Positions 10,317 through 21,311 of a DNA stretch of 64,000 nt are shown piece by piece. Under the pieces are notes generated by a model. The model had not been told where the DNA came from and ran no database searches. It worked only from the letters and a program-made list of their open reading frames with translations. This stretch comes from Bettongia penicillata ogilbyi (taxonomy: Eukaryota; Chordata; Mammalia; Diprotodontia; Potoroidae), in assembly GCA_023548195.1 (NCBI GenBank), contig JAJHZJ010000693.1:186001-250000 (forward strand). The letters run 5' to 3'. The translations under genes were made by a program, and so were the position numbers. Within the stretch, counting starts at the first letter, position 1, and the number at the start of each line of letters is the position of its first letter.

Positions 10317-11522
10317 AAAGAGAGATCATCTCAAGCCAGACAACCAATCCCATCCTTGGGCAATCTAGACAAAGGATCTACCCCCACCCACCCAAGTCTA
10401 AATAGAACACAATGGTCCAGAAATTACCCTAGATTACATTTTTCATAAGATTCTCTGGTTAGGCCTCCCATCCAGGATCAAAAAGCATAAATGGGGGATT
10501 TAGGTAATCTCACCCATTAACAATGTCCTTTAGAGACTAAACAAGGTTTCTGATTTCTGAATGAGGAAATAAGAAGGGAAAACCTTAATCCTAATGTAAT
10601 AATTTATTATTAATATAAGAGAAATAAGCATTGCTCTCATAGCTGATAGTAAACTGGTCTGTCGCTAAGCACCATCCTCATGTGGTTTACTTTTAGATTT
10701 TGACTACTTTGACCTAAAATTAAAAAAGACAAACCAGGGTAGCTCATTCTTGCTAAGGACTTGCAAGCATGTTCTAATAATCTAAGAAAGGGCAAAACTA
10801 GGCTGTGTAATTTCCTCCAATAGTGTTCGGGCAGGACAGGAGCAGGGAGAGAGAATGAAGATGGTGTTAGTGAGCCAGGGCTGAAGTTTGGCAGGTTATG
10901 AACAGAGGAAGGGCATGTAGATTCAGGACTGGAAGGTAGAGGGCCAAATGTTGTCAAGTTGGCTAATCCAGGTCCATGGCTCTAAAGGGAGGAAAGTAAT
11001 GCCAGGTGAGGATGGATAGACTGGGAGAACAGGAGAAATGTAAGTAAATATGAAGAATAAGGAAGGAGGGAGATAGTGGGAGGGATGGAGGGAGAAGAAA
11101 TTACAATTATAAGAAGAGATTTTCAGAGTTTGAGATCACGGCAGTGGCACCATGATGGGTCATGGAAAGATCTAAGGTTCAGCCTTAGATGTATAATTCA
11201 CTTGGAGTAATGTATTTTGAGGATGTTGATGAACTTGGAGCCCTGGATGTTTGAGGGGACATCAAGATGTATGTTAAAGTCACTGTTTATATGAGGGCAG
11301 GTGTTGATTCATACCGTGAACTAGGTCCTGGGCTCCTTGACAACAGAGTGAGGGAATGATGTGGAGACTGGTAGTTGATGGCAGCAAGGAACTGGACCCA
11401 GAGACTCTTAAATGACGAGAAGTTACAGAGGGAGGCACCAAAGAGCTGAGTGGACTCTGATATTAGGGAGTGAGAAATCTATTTCTTTTCCTGTTACAAT
11501 AAATCCAGAGATGGGACTGGAA
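10317..11522. other. unassigned sequence, 1.2 kb
   Basis: No recognised element at 10317-10620. From about 10850 to 11400 the strand is purine-rich with antisense-LINE-like composition, so an old L2 internal part is possible but not demonstrable by eye. An antisense frame at 10637-10957 (106 codons) has no motif. Confidence 0.35.
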
Positions 11523-11542
11523 CTCACACACACACACATGCA

Positions 11543-11577
<35 letters not shown>

Positions 11578-11589
11578 GTATATATATAT
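11523..11589. repeat. compound (CA)n(CATA)n(TA)n microsatellite
   Basis: CA repeats pass into CATA tetranucleotides and then TA, 67 bases, directly at the 3' end of the antisense L1. Confidence 0.9.
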
Positions 11590-12665
11590 CGTATTTTCTC
11601 TAATTACATGTTAAAAACCATTTTCAAACTTTTTTTAAAGTTTTGAGTTTCAAATTCTATCCCTACTCTCCTACCTTCCTGAGATAGTAAGTAATCCAAT
11701 ACAGTTTATACATATGCAATCATGTAAAAAATTTCCATATTAGTCTTTTTCTATTAGAAGACTCAAAAAAGAAAGGAAAGAAGGAGGGAAGGAAGGAAGG
11801 GAGGAAGGAAGGAAGGAAGGAAGGAAGGAAGGAAGGAAGGAAGGAAGGAAGGAAGGAAGGAAGGAAGGAAGGAAGGAAGGAAGGAAGGAAGGAAGGAAGG
11901 AAAGAAAGAAAGAAAATAGCTTGATTCAGTCTATATTCAGACAGTATCATTTTTTCCTCTGGAGGTGGATAGTATGCTTCATTTTGAGTCCTTTGGGATT
12001 GTTTTGGATCACTGTATTGTCAAGAATAGCTAAGTCATTCACAATTCTTCATGGTACAATATTGCTATAATTGTGTATGATGTTCTCTCGGCTCTGCTCA
12101 CTTCACTCTGCATCAGTTTACCTAAGTCTTTTCAGGTTTTTCTGAAATCATCCCACTTGTCATTTCTTATCGCAAAATAATATTCCATCACAATCCTATG
12201 TGCTCCAAATTATTTACCCACTCCCCAGTTAAAGGGCATCCCTTCAATTTCCCATTTTTAACCACCACAAAAAGATCTGCTACAAAAATTTTTGTACAAA
12301 TCCCCTCCCCTTTTTTACTTCTCTGGGATGTAGACCTAGCAGTGGTATTGCTGGATCAAAGGGTGTGTACAGTTTTATAATCCTTTAGGCATAGTTTCAA
12401 ATTTTTTCCAGAATAGTTGGATCAGTACATAACTCTAGCAATAGTGGATTAGTGTCTCTGTTTTCCCACATCCCCTCCTACATTTATCATTTCCCTTTTT
12501 TTGTCACACTGTTCAATCTGATAAGTATGAGGGGGGTACCTCAGATTGTTTTAATTTTCATTTCTCTAATCAATAGTAATTTAGAGCATTCTTTTCATAT
12601 GACTAGAGATAGCTGTGATTTCTTTGTCTGAAAACTAGAGGCACTTTAAAAGAAAAATTAAATAA
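11590..12665 (-). mobile_element. LINE-1, 3' UTR and end of ORF2, 5'-truncated
   Basis: Antisense marsupial-type L1. From the element's 3' end: CTCTAATTACATGTTAAAAA, TTTCCATATTAGTC, GGAGGTGGATAGTATGCTTC, GGATCACTGTATTGTCAAGA, CTCACTTCACTCTGCATCAG, TATTGCTGGATCAAAGGGTG and TCATTTCTCTAATCAATAGT. The part after about 12180 corresponds to the ORF2 C-terminal region on the minus strand (compare the therian pattern LHCWW), here broken by stops. A GGAA array interrupts it. Confidence 0.8.
11767..11915. repeat. (GGAA)n array
   Basis: About 145 bases of nearly perfect GGAA with GAAA at the right edge, lying in the A-rich part of the antisense L1 3' UTR. Translated, it gives the spurious PSFL-repeat frame at 11720-11950. 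Confidence 0.95.
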
Positions 12666-12714
12666 TACTGGAAAGGGTGGGCAAGGATTCCTTTTTTCTA
12701 AAGGTGTCGTCATT

Positions 12715-12880
12715 TTTCCCCTCACTTCCACTTCATTGTCTGTGTTTTATTTTATCTCCCCAAATTTGTCTGTAATTTTCCTCCCTTGTCTTTCTTTCCC
12801 CCCTCTCTTCTTACCACTCTTTCCTACTTCCTTTCTCCCTTTCCTCTATTTCATGTCTCCCTTCCCTTCCTTTTCTTCAA
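12715..12880. repeat. pyrimidine-rich low-complexity tract
   Basis: C/T-rich on the + strand with no fixed unit, including CTTTCTTTCCCCCCTCTCTT. Confidence 0.7.
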
Positions 12881-12992
12881 ACATATATTAAGTTCTTCCT
12901 ATCTACTCTGGTTTGTGTTGGATACTTGGAAGAGATACAAGAAAACATCTCTTCCCTCAGGGAGTTAGTCTAGAAAAGAGAACCCATATGTA
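12876..12992 (-). mobile_element. LINE-2 3' end, diverged
   Basis: AAACATATATTAAGTTCTTC, GATACAAGAAAACATCTCTT and CCCTCAGGGAGTTAGTCTAG follow antisense L2 order. Confidence 0.5.
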
Positions 12993-13983
12993 CATAAATC
13001 AGTATTCTATACACTAGAATATAGTACATACTTAGGAGTTCAGAGTTATTTGAGATCGGATGAGGGATAGATTACTTGCAGCTGGGGGTAAGTAGGGAAA
13101 CATGAGTGTGGAAAGTATTTTGCAAATTCCATAACCCAAAGCAACTCCTAGTGAGTTTTAGATCAGTTTGGCCCATCACATTTGACAGATATGGAAATGA
13201 AGAGATAGGTCTCTAGGTCTTCAGAATTAGCCCCAGAAGAGAGAGTGTGATTTACATGACTCTCTGGGTTGCTTGTCAACTAAGCCCCCAGTATCTTCCT
13301 CTCCAAGTCCATTGGTTCCTGTCAGACCTTATTGGGTATAGACCAGTGATGATTGTCCCCAACCGGGTGCTGAAAGAGCAGGTGCAAACAGACCATCAGC
13401 AACTCAGGGAAAGTTAATGGCCCTTTGGGGCATTGTATTTTTTTGTTTAATTTCTGTTGTGTTACTCTCTGGAACTCCTGAAAAAGGCCTAATTTCTACC
13501 CTCAGGCCTGACAGAAAGACAGCTGGGGACCCCGTATGATTCCACTCAGATTATGGATATGGTGAGACTTCATCAGGATGTTTTCTTCTTACTGAAGACT
13601 TAGGAATATCATATAAAGCATGTGTTTGGGACTCCAGGTAGCTCTGAGGGACTGCTCAACCCACATGAAAGATTGTGTAAGACAGCACAGCAGGGGAGAA
13701 GTTTAGGAACTAGCTCTTTCTAGATGGTGTATAGCATGGGATTGGATTTCCCTAAACCAGTAAGGTGATTTTTTTATTTTCAATTTGCCTGGTGTTATTA
13801 ATCTACTGACAGGCTACCAAGATTCCATGGTATCTCTTTAATCACATGGAGCTGACAGTTCTAGTCACTTGGATGAGATGCCTCGATTTCCTCACCTTGT
13901 CTGGCTACATTGATAATAACAAAATCTCCTAGAGGCCCATTTGAACAGCACTTGCTGTCTTGTAAATACCAAGGAACATATTA
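12993..13983. other. unassigned sequence, 1 kb
   Basis: Mostly single-copy-looking. 13115-13250 (CACATTTGACAGATATGGAA) may be a very old antisense MIR. No gene recognised. Confidence 0.35.
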
Positions 13984-14098
13984 GATATATATGTATATGT
14001 GTACATATATGCATATATACACACATAAATACATATATACACATATGTGTATATGTATATATACATATTATATATATATAAAATGTGTGTATAGATAT
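13984..14098. repeat. (TA)/(CATA) microsatellite
   Basis: Alternating TATA, CACA and TGTA dinucleotides, about 115 bases, with extensive self-complementarity. Confidence 0.9.
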
Positions 14099-14806
14099 TT
14101 AGCTAAGGATGGGATGGTCCAAATTATTTTCCATTTTAAAGCCCTCAAACAGAAAACTGCCTTCAGAGAGAGAGTGACAAGACTCCACATTCCACAATTC
14201 CCTAATGTATCATACAAGCCATGACATATAAGCCTGACGGGGTTCTAATTGACCAATCTTTCTCTTTAACTCTACATTTGGGATGATGGGGGCAGGGTTC
14301 ATTTTTTTTCAGGTCGGGGCATGCAGTTTTGATTGTCTTAAATATAACCTAGAGAAGAGTTGAGGGTCGGGAGTGGGCAGTGATTCTGCTAGCCCCCACC
14401 ATCGGGTACTACAAATCTCCTTTTCTCATCAAAAAGCTGAATCAGTTTCCCTTTTTAAATCACAGCTGAAAAGGTTTTTGTCTGAGGCTGCTTTTGATTA
14501 TGCTGACATGTAAAGTGCCCCAGGACTTTTGTGAAGTGAGTGCTATAAATGTGCTGAATTATTAGCATTATTTTTACGGCTGTATCCATATACATCCCAT
14601 AGGCTGGTGGGGGCAAGAGCAAGCTAGAAGTAACAGACTAGATAAATTACATGAATTCCAAACCCTAGGAACCCAGACTCTGCTACCATCCCAATTTAAC
14701 TCTATATTTGTCTGTTTCAGCACTCAGCATGGAATGTTTATGGTGGCTGTCTATTCTTACCTTGAAATAATCTCCCTGATTTGTTTGGAGATAATACAAA
14801 TAAAGA
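14099..14806. other. unassigned sequence
   Basis: No recognised repeat. The stretch 14440-14590 (CTGCTTTTGATTATGCTGAC, TGCTGAATTATTAGCATTAT) looks single-copy and AT-rich, a possible conserved noncoding element; this is an impression only. Confidence 0.35.
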
Positions 14807-15049
14807 TGGGGCAGCTAGATGACACAGTGGATAGAGCACTGGGCTTGAAGTTAGGAAGACCTGAGTTCAAATCCAACCTCAGACACTTAGAAGTTATGTG
14901 ACTCTGGGCAAGTTAACCCTGTTTGCCTCAGTTTCTTCACCTGCAAAATGAGCTGGAGAAGGATATGGCAAACCACTCCATTCTCAGTCAAGAAAACCCC
15001 AAATGGGGTCGCAAAGTGTCAGATGTGACTGAAACATAATGCAACAAAC
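14807..15049 (+). mobile_element. SINE, type 2 (MAR1-like)
   Basis: Near-complete: GGGGCAGCTAGATGACACAG, CCTGAGTTCAAATCC, tail GAGCTGGAGAAGGATATGGC, CCCCAAATGGGGTCGCAAAG, end ATAATGCAACAAAC. About five bases are missing from the AAGTCACTT segment. Confidence 0.9.
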
Positions 15050-15641
15050 AGCGATCCTCAAATGGGTAGGTAATGGGTCTGTGTGGACATAAGGTTTGCC
15101 TTGGACTTGAAGAATCCTGAGTTCAGATCCTGCCTCTGACATTTGATGGCAAGTAATTATGATCAGGGGCAACTTTTCCTTTCTGTATCCCCAAATAAAT
15201 GTCGAAGATCAGAAGTTACAGATGCGTTCTGTCTGAATCAATGAAGGCATTTTCCATTATGGGAGTTCCCCATTTTTAAGAAATCATGGAACTGGAGCTG
15301 CAACAGCAACAAGATCTCTTATTTCAAAAGTCAGTTCTGGAAAAACTTGATGACCAAGTGCCTTTTTATGATCCAAAGTAATGAAGTTAAATGATCTCAG
15401 AAATTGGCTCTTATGATGCCTACTCCAGAGATGCTCTTGTTGGCCCCAGAAGATAAAACTAGGGGTGATGGATGGAAGTAACAGAGGGGAAGATTTGGTT
15501 TTTATGTAAAAATAAAGCTTTCTAACAAGTAAAATGATTCCAAATTAGGAGGGACTACCTTCTCTCCAGAGGTATTCAGACAGGAGCTAGATAATCACTG
15601 TATAGGTAGGGGTATAGGTAGGACAACAGGGTTGCTGAGGT
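15050..15641. other. unassigned sequence
   Basis: A possible SINE head scrap at 15075-15150 (GAATCCTGAGTTCAGATCC). The rest is unrecognised. Confidence 0.35.
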
Positions 15642-15836
15642 TGGTCAGTCAATAGACATTTATTAAGGATCTAACGCATGGCAGGTACTGTGCTAAGGGT
15701 AGGAATACAAAGAAAGGCAAAGGACAATCCCTGACCTCCCTGAGGGCTTATAATCTCATGGAGGAGACAACATGCAAACAATTCCTTATGAACCTAGGCA
15801 GGATAAATTGTAAATAATCAACAGAGAGAAATAGTT
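15642..15836 (-). mobile_element. LINE-2 3' region
   Basis: GTCAGTCAATAGACATTTAT, CAGGTACTGTGCTAAGGGTA, CTTATAATCTCATGGAGGAG and AATAATCAACAGAGAGAAA: one of the better-preserved antisense L2 ends. Confidence 0.75.
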
Positions 15837-15904
15837 ATGTAGCTTTGTGGTGGCATGTTGGTCAGGCAGATTAATGCTTGGGCTAGCACTTTCTGCATGT
15901 TGAT

Positions 15905-16115
15905 GCTGACTTGTTTCAGTCATGTCTGACTCTTTATGACAAAGATGGCAAAGACACTAGAGTGTTTTGCCATTTCCTTCTCCAGCTCATTTTACAGATG
16001 AGAAAACTGAGGCAAATGCCCATGGTTGCACAGCTAGTAAGTATCTGAGGCTGAATTTGAACACAGGTCCTCCTGACTTCCAGAGTTGGTACTCTATCTA
16101 TCTAGTGGCCCCTGA
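15905..16115 (-). mobile_element. SINE, type 2 (MAR1-like)
   Basis: TTCAGTCATGTCTGACTCTT, GCCATTTCCTTCTCCAGCTC, TTTTACAGATGAGAAAACTG, head side ACTCTATCTATCTAGTGGCC. A short deletion removes part of the tail (GGTTTTCTTGG is missing) and part of the core. Confidence 0.85.
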
Positions 16116-16137
16116 AAAAGTACTTGTGTTTAAAATA

Positions 16138-16337
16138 GGATTCAGAATCATAGATTCCTTCGACTATAAAGGAACCTCAGAAGTCAAATTATCCAGTCTG
16201 TATCTAAAAAAATGAATGCCCTTTACTCATCCTCAAGTGGTCTTACCAACTTTTACCTGAAGAATTATAGTGAGGTGGAATCTACCACCTCTCTACACAG
16301 TTCCATTCTATTTTTGACAGTTCTGATGATTAGGAAA
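16138..16337 (-). mobile_element. L3/CR1 LINE 3' fragment
   Basis: CAGAATCATAGATTCCTTCG, AAAGGAACCTCAGAAGTCAA, GTATCTAAAAAAATGAATGC, TTTTACCTGAAGAATTATAG, GTGGAATCTACCACCTCTCT and ATTTTTGACAGTTCTGATGA in antisense L3/CR1 order. Confidence 0.65.
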
Positions 16338-16409
16338 CTTGGATCTGTTTCTTTTAATGTTTGCCTGTTCAGCCAACAACCATTTCTTTAATTTAAAAAA
16401 AAATCTGTC

Positions 16410-16606
16410 AGTCTTAGTGGATCACAAGCTCAATATGAGTCAACAGTATTATTTGAAAGTTTAGAAGCAAATGTGATCTGAGGCCCCATCAAAAGAGGTG
16501 CAGCATCCAGGATTAGTTGATGGTAATCCTTTGTTGACTTCACCTGATTAGACTCTACTTGTAGTAAACTAGAGAATATCCAGAGGAGGGAAACTAGGAT
16601 AGCAAA
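16410..16606 (+). mobile_element. L3/CR1 LINE fragment, sense
   Basis: GTCTTAGTGGATCACAAGCT, CAATATGAGTCAACAGTATT, CATCAAAAGAGGTGCAGCAT and ATATCCAGAGGAGGGAAACT match the ORF2 C-terminal side of L3/CR1. Orientation is opposite to the fragment at 16138, and a different part of the element is covered. Confidence 0.65.
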
Positions 16607-16621
16607 GTCAGTTAGGTAACT

Positions 16622-16727
16622 GCGTTGATTAGGTGCTTACTGTGTGCTGGGCACTGTGTTCAATAGTGAGTCTACGTATAAGGGCAATAACACGATTCCT
16701 ACCCTCAATGTATTCACCTTCAATAAA
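16622..16727 (-). mobile_element. LINE-2 3' end
   Basis: TTAGGTGCTTACTGTGTGCT, GGGCACTGTGTTCAATAGTG and TTCCTACCCTCAATGTATTC: antisense L2. Confidence 0.55.
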
Positions 16728-16867
16728 GGCTCTCAAGTCTAAACTATCCAAGGATTGGTTGGTAAGCATCCCCTACAAAGGCCTCTTGGGTAAACAAAGT
16801 ACCTCTACCAAACCAAGTCAGTTCCCACTCTAACTTGTGGTGTTAAAGCATTGCCAAAGTACTGAAA

Positions 16868-16977
16868 AAACAGATGAAGTGACTTGTCCAGGGTGCCACA
16901 GCCAGTATATGAATAAGGCAGGACTTGCACACAGATCTTCCTGATTAGCACATCGGCTCTCTCTTTAATCTACCACT
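16868..16977 (-). mobile_element. SINE, MIR-type, partial
   Basis: ACAGATGAAGTGACTTGTCC, GGGTGCCACAGCCAGTATAT and CAGATCTTCCTGATTAGCAC. It faces the sense fragment starting at 16978. Confidence 0.55.
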
Positions 16978-17112
16978 ACTCAATTTCCTTATCTGTAAAA
17001 TGGATATGATAATAATAGCACCTACCTCACAGGGTTGTTGTAAGAATCAAAGTGCTTTACTATTTGTAAAGCACCTAGCAAACTATAGGTACTTAATAGA
17101 TGCTTGTTTCCT
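16978..17112 (+). mobile_element. SINE, MIR-type, 3' half
   Basis: CTCAATTTCCTTATCTGTAA, CACCTACCTCACAGGGTTGT, TACTATTTGTAAAGCACCTA, ending TTAATAGATGCTTG. Confidence 0.75.
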
Positions 17113-17337
17113 CCTTTCCTTTCTTATTGCTGTTTCCTTTGGATGAGGAAATGGATGGTCTTTAGCATGAAGAAAAGATGGTAGGCATACCATCACTGTT
17201 CCGTTCCACTGTTTGAAAGACGGTTATGGGAGACACATTAAACTAATTCTGCTTTGTTCCGTTAGTGCTGAACTAGAAGCATTGGACAGAAATTGCACGG
17301 CAATGATTTCAATTCAATGTGGAAAAAGACAACAACA

Positions 17338-17588
17338 GTATTAATAGCTAGCATTTATTTATGTAGTCCTTTAAGGTTTGCAAAGCACTTTACAAATACT
17401 ATATGATTTGATCCTCACAAGAGCCCTGGGAGGTAGATGCTTTTATCATTCCCATTTTACAGATGGTTAAACTGAAGATGAGAAAAGTTAAATGGTCACC
17501 CAGCTGCTAAGTGTTTGAGTCTGGATTTGAACTCAGTCTTCCTGACTCAAGTCCAGCTCTTTATCATACACTGTACCATCTAGCAGTC
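17338..17588 (-). mobile_element. SINE, MIR-type, full length
   Basis: TTAATAGCTAGCATTTATTT, GGTTTGCAAAGCACTTTACA, GATCCTCACAAGAGCCCTGG, CCCATTTTACAGATGG, GGATTTGAACTCAGTCTTCC, head ACTGTACCATCTAGCAG. Confidence 0.85.
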
Positions 17589-17629
17589 TATGATCATTTA
17601 TTTGTATTTCAATTTTTAGCACAGTATTC

Positions 17630-17873
17630 TTTAGTTATTTTTCAACCATGTCCTGCTCTTCATGACCCCTTTTTAGTCGTTTTATTGAAAAAGATATTGG
17701 AGTGGTTTGCCCTTTCCTTCTATAGCTCATTTTACAGATGAGCAAACCGAGGCAAATAGGGTTAAGTGACTTGCCCAGGGCCACCCAGCTAGTAAGTGTC
17801 TGAGGTCAGAGATGTGATCTCAGAAGATGAGTCTTCTTGCTTCTAGGTCTGGTACTCCATGCACTACTAGGCT
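17630..17873 (-). mobile_element. SINE, type 2 (MAR1-like)
   Basis: CAACCATGTCCTGCTCTTCA, GATATTGGAGTGGTTTGCCC, CATTTTACAGATGAGCAAAC, GTGACTTGCCCAGGGCCACC, head side GTACTCCATGCACTACTAGG. Confidence 0.85.
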
Positions 17874-17937
17874 TATAGTCATAGCTTTTAACAGGTTGCC
17901 CCAAAGTAGAAAAAGTAGTCTCAAGGAGTAGTAGTAG

Positions 17938-17992
17938 TAACTGGCACACAGTAGGTGATTAATAAATGTTTATTGACTTGACCTAATTAATA
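17938..17992 (+). mobile_element. LINE-2 terminal scrap
   Basis: CTGGCACACAGTAGGTGATT followed by AATAAATGTTTATTGACTTG: last 50 bases of a sense L2. Confidence 0.65.
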
Positions 17993-17994
17993 AA

Positions 17995-18135
17995 TCTCTT
18001 CTCACTGGAGATCTTCAAGTAGAAGCTATATGACCACTTGTTGGGGATGTTGTAGAGAGAATTATTGATACAGATGCGAGTTGGACAAATTGACTTCTGT
18101 TGTCTGTTCCAATTCTAGATTTTGTAATTATAAAG
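17995..18135 (+). mobile_element. L3/CR1 LINE 3' terminus
   Basis: GAGATCTTCAAGTAGAAGCT, GACCACTTGTTGGGGATGTT, GAGTTGGACAAATTGACTTC and TCTAGATTTTGTAATTATAA follow the sense L3 3' end. Confidence 0.65.
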
Positions 18136-18245
18136 ATTTCTAAGCAGGATGTTTAAAAATTAGGGTGCTTGTTACCTGGAAAATTCATGATTGTGGAACT
18201 CAGTCCCATGCTTCCCAGATAACTGAGACATGAGAGATTAGTTTT

Positions 18246-18418
18246 GGGGGGAATCTCTCTCTCTCCCTTCACTCTTCTTTCCCGATCCTTCCATCTGTCC
18301 TTCCTCTCCATCACTTTTTCTTTCTCCTTTCCTCCATTTATATAAAATATACACACATGTGTGTATGCATGTGTGGTGTATGTGTTTATGTGTGTGTGTG
18401 TTTGTGTGTGTGTGTGTA
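18246..18418. repeat. pyrimidine tract followed by (TG)n
   Basis: 18246-18346 is C/T-rich (CTCTCTCTCTCCC and following). 18348-18418 is TG-rich with ACACACATGTGTGTATGCAT near its start. Purine frames read through the first half artificially. Confidence 0.8.
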
Positions 18419-18815
18419 AAATGAACTTATTTTCCCCAATCTCCTTCCAGGAGATTCTTGAGTGACTTAAATAATTAAAATCATCTTCCAGTTCCCTGAA
18501 AACATTGAGATAGATAAATGCATGGTCATATTTACGAAAGATCTACAAAGTTTGCAAGGAAAGTGAACCTGATTCCTCCAGTCCTTGACTTTCTAATTAA
18601 AGGTTTACCTATTTTGTTGCTCCTTCTCAGTGGGTTGGTCAGCATTTAAGGCAGTGGTTTGGAAAACTTCCTAGGAATGTGCTTTCTTTATGAACCAGAA
18701 TACTTGGTATCCAATAATAATAGGTAGGAAGTCTTCCATGTCTCTGCAGGAAGTGACCCCTGTTCAGTAGAACTCTGTATTAAGGTCAGGAATTCCAAAA
18801 GGAATATCCTCCGGA
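18419..18815. other. unassigned sequence
   Basis: No recognised element. Confidence 0.4.
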
Positions 18816-18958
18816 ACCCTGGTTCCCTTCAAAGCTCAGCTCAAACATTTTCTCTGGCATGAAGCCTAGATTGATCCCTGAAATTAATGCTGCTTCCCCA
18901 CCCCAATTCCATGACTGTGTATTTGTCTTATATATACTCAGAAAATTCCAGTGTTTTC
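18816..18958 (+). mobile_element. LINE-2 3' region, diverged
   Basis: CTTCAAAGCTCAGCTCAAAC, GGCATGAAGCCTAGATTGAT and GTGTATTTGTCTTATATATA follow sense L2; the last 80 bases are missing. Confidence 0.55.
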
Positions 18959-18989
18959 CCCACTGGAAAAAAAATACATCTTTATTTCC

Positions 18990-19375
18990 ACTAACTTTAG
19001 TTAAGTTTAGTGAAGAGCCTTGTAATTAATATATATGATTATATATAATTATATGATTATGTAATTATATCTATAGAATCATATACAAATACATTATTAT
19101 ATAATATATAAATATTAGTTATATATAAAATATATTTTACAAATAATATGAATATATTTACTGTATAATCAAATATTTCCTATAAATTTAAAATAATATA
19201 TAAACCATATACATAATTATATTATATAATTATATAAAATACTATAATTATATAATATTGTTTTATATGAAATGTATAAATATTTATAAATGTATAAGTA
19301 AATTATATATATATAAAATATATAATTATATACAGAATACATTTTGTGTATAATTATATTTATAATTACTTTAGT
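18990..19375. repeat. AT-rich low-complexity block
   Basis: About 385 bases, almost entirely A and T, of TATA/AATTATAT units with many palindromic segments. It is contiguous with an old hAT fragment on its right. Confidence 0.85.
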
Positions 19376-19385
19376 TGGAAGGGTC

Positions 19386-19484
19386 TTGTAATCTTATATA
19401 TTTTGCTGTATGCGTAAACGCAAAGAATTCTGAACAGGAATTTGCAGTCCAGGATATGTACACACACATGGTTAAGAACCCCTG
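19386..19484 (+). mobile_element. hAT-type DNA transposon fragment, right end
   Basis: TTATATATTTTGCTGTATGC, AAGAATTCTGAACAGGAATT and the terminal GGTTAAGAACCCCTG line up with the better-preserved copy at 23388-23570. The right terminus is intact; the left is lost in or replaced by the AT-rich block. Confidence 0.5.
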
Positions 19485-19504
19485 AGGTTCCCTTTTCTAC
19501 ATAA

Positions 19505-19632
19505 TAGCTCCATCTTCTCCTATTAGAATGAAAGTTCATTAAAATTAAGTGCTGTCTGGTTTTTTTATTCATATCACAGCCCTTGGAACAGTGTTTGGCA
19601 TGTACTAATTGTTTAATAAAGACTTTACCATT
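19505..19632 (+). mobile_element. LINE-2 3' end
   Basis: CCTATTAGAATGAAAGTTCA, CACAGCCCTTGGAACAGTGT, TTGGCATGTACTAATTGTTT, then AATAAAGACTT. Confidence 0.65.
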
Positions 19633-20424
19633 TATTCCTTTTTCCATTCATAAAGTTATAATACCTCAAGTTTCTGTGTGGAGAGGGGAGCAAGTTAAAC
19701 CACACAGTCAGTGCTGTATTCCTAGGTCCTCTGGATTCACACCGCCCCTACAAGAAATGTATGCATCTCTCAAGATGGTTCAAAGCCCCTATTCTAAAAT
19801 TGTATAAGAATCTCAATCTGTTGCTCAGAGGAAATTTTCTAGCAAACTATGGTTGTATTTATGGAGTATTTCTGGGAGAAAAATGATTTGCAAAATGAGG
19901 AAAATATAGCATGATTTGGGGAAACTCAATATATTGGCAGCATGAAAACTGAACAGTTTGGGATGTTGGGGAGGTGTTAATGATGGGGAAATCAGTGACA
20001 TTAAGGTGTGGAGGGATTTCACTATATTTTCATGAAGCAGCTGACAAGGCTTGAGTTGACACACTTTGAGACAAAGAGGAGGTAATTCGCAGGAAAGAGT
20101 GCAACTGAACTACTAATGTATTTCCCCCCGTATAGGAACAGCATGGACAGCCAGTGTTTATCTTAATTAGATTCTAGCTGGAATGATGCTGGTTTCAATA
20201 ATCCTGGCACTTGGTAATATTTGGCATGAAATCCTTAGAGAAAAGAAACATGGAACTTTGGAGTCCATTGGAACCAAAGACATTTTCGGCTGTTTTCACT
20301 ATTTACCCCAGTTAAAAATAGGCTGCTGCTTTTCCATGTTTTGAAGGCAATTAAAAAATAACCCAACATATCATATTCTTTCCACATCATCGAGAGGGGT
20401 ATGCTGCAAAGGATTAAGTATTTG
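19633..20424. other. unassigned sequence
   Basis: About 0.8 kb without recognised repeats. Anonymous frames at 19583-19807 and 19825-20064 show no motifs. Confidence 0.4.
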
Positions 20425-20680
20425 GTTTGGGAAGCAGTGGAGTTCAAATCTTATCTCTGCCACTTAGTGACTTTGAGAAAAATCTCACTGATTCTCAAGT
20501 TTCCTGAATGAGGACTTTGCACCACCTTTAGAGATACATTGATTTCCTACAGAGACAGCATAGATTCAAAGGACCTGAGAAAGAATGGGAGCCCAATAAT
20601 ATAGCATCTGAAGGAGTTCTAATCTGTAAACTGAATGAAATGAATTTAATGATGTCTAAATCTATGACCCTGTGATTAGA
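20425..20680 (+). mobile_element. SINE, type 3, broken
   Basis: SINE core at 20440-20515 (AGTTCAAATCTTATCTCTGC, TTCTCAAGTTTCCTGAATGA) and a tail-like TCTAAATCTATGACCCTGTG at 20656-20675. The 135 bases between are unassigned, so this may be two unrelated pieces. Confidence 0.4.
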
Positions 20681-20694
20681 TAACCTCCAAGATC

Positions 20695-20935
20695 CCTAGG
20701 CAGTGCAGTGGATAGAGCATTGGCCCTGGAGTTAAGAAGACTGGAGTTCAAATCCAGCCTCAGACACTCACTAGCTGTGTGACCCTGGATAGGTGACTTA
20801 ACCCTGTTTACCTCAGTTTCTTCATCTGTAAAATGAGCTAGAAAAGGAAACGGCAAACCACTCCAATATCATTCCCAAGAAAACCCCAAATGGGGTCATA
20901 GCAAGTAAGACTCAATTGAAATGACTAAACAAAGA
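20695..20935 (+). mobile_element. SINE, type 2 (MAR1-like)
   Basis: CCTAGGCAGTGCAGTGGATA, GGAGTTCAAATCCAGCCTCA, tail AAAATGAGCTAGAAAAGGAA, CCCCAAATGGGGTCATAGCA, end TGAAATGACTAAACAAAG. Confidence 0.9.
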
Positions 20936-20954
20936 TCCCATCCAGCTAGAAATC

Positions 20955-21130
20955 TATGGTGGCATTCAATGCCCTCAGAGGACCTGAATTCAAATTCTAT
21001 CTCTTCCACTTACCACCTGTGTGTTCTTATACAAATCACTTTACCACACTGGATCTCAATTTCCTTATTTGTAAAATTAGAGGATTGAACTACATGACCT
21101 TTGAAATCCCTTTCAGCTCTGATCCTTAGA
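20955..21130 (+). mobile_element. SINE, type 3 (THER1-like)
   Basis: CCTGAATTCAAATTCTATCT, CTCAATTTCCTTATTTGTAA, GGATTGAACTACATGACCTT and tail TTCAGCTCTGATCCTTAGAA. Confidence 0.75.
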
Positions 21131-21311
21131 ACTAAGAGGGAATTTTCTTTGCACTCCCCTGAATCTCCTTATATTGCCTTCCCCCAGCCTCCCTGCAGAA
21201 GAAACACCCTTCTCCTCCAACTTGGCACTGGACAAATGAGAATTCCTTATAATGGTTCTGCTTAAGCATAAATTGTTTTTTTAAGGATAATATCATAAAT
21301 CCACCCTATCA

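Noticed and set aside
12198..12380. 60-codon frame inside the L1
   Set aside because: It is on the strand opposite to L1 ORF2; the true ORF2 strand is broken by stops.
14807..14890. tRNA-like A and B boxes at SINE heads
   Set aside because: They are promoter relics of tRNA-derived SINEs; no acceptor or anticodon stem forms, so no tRNA gene is called.
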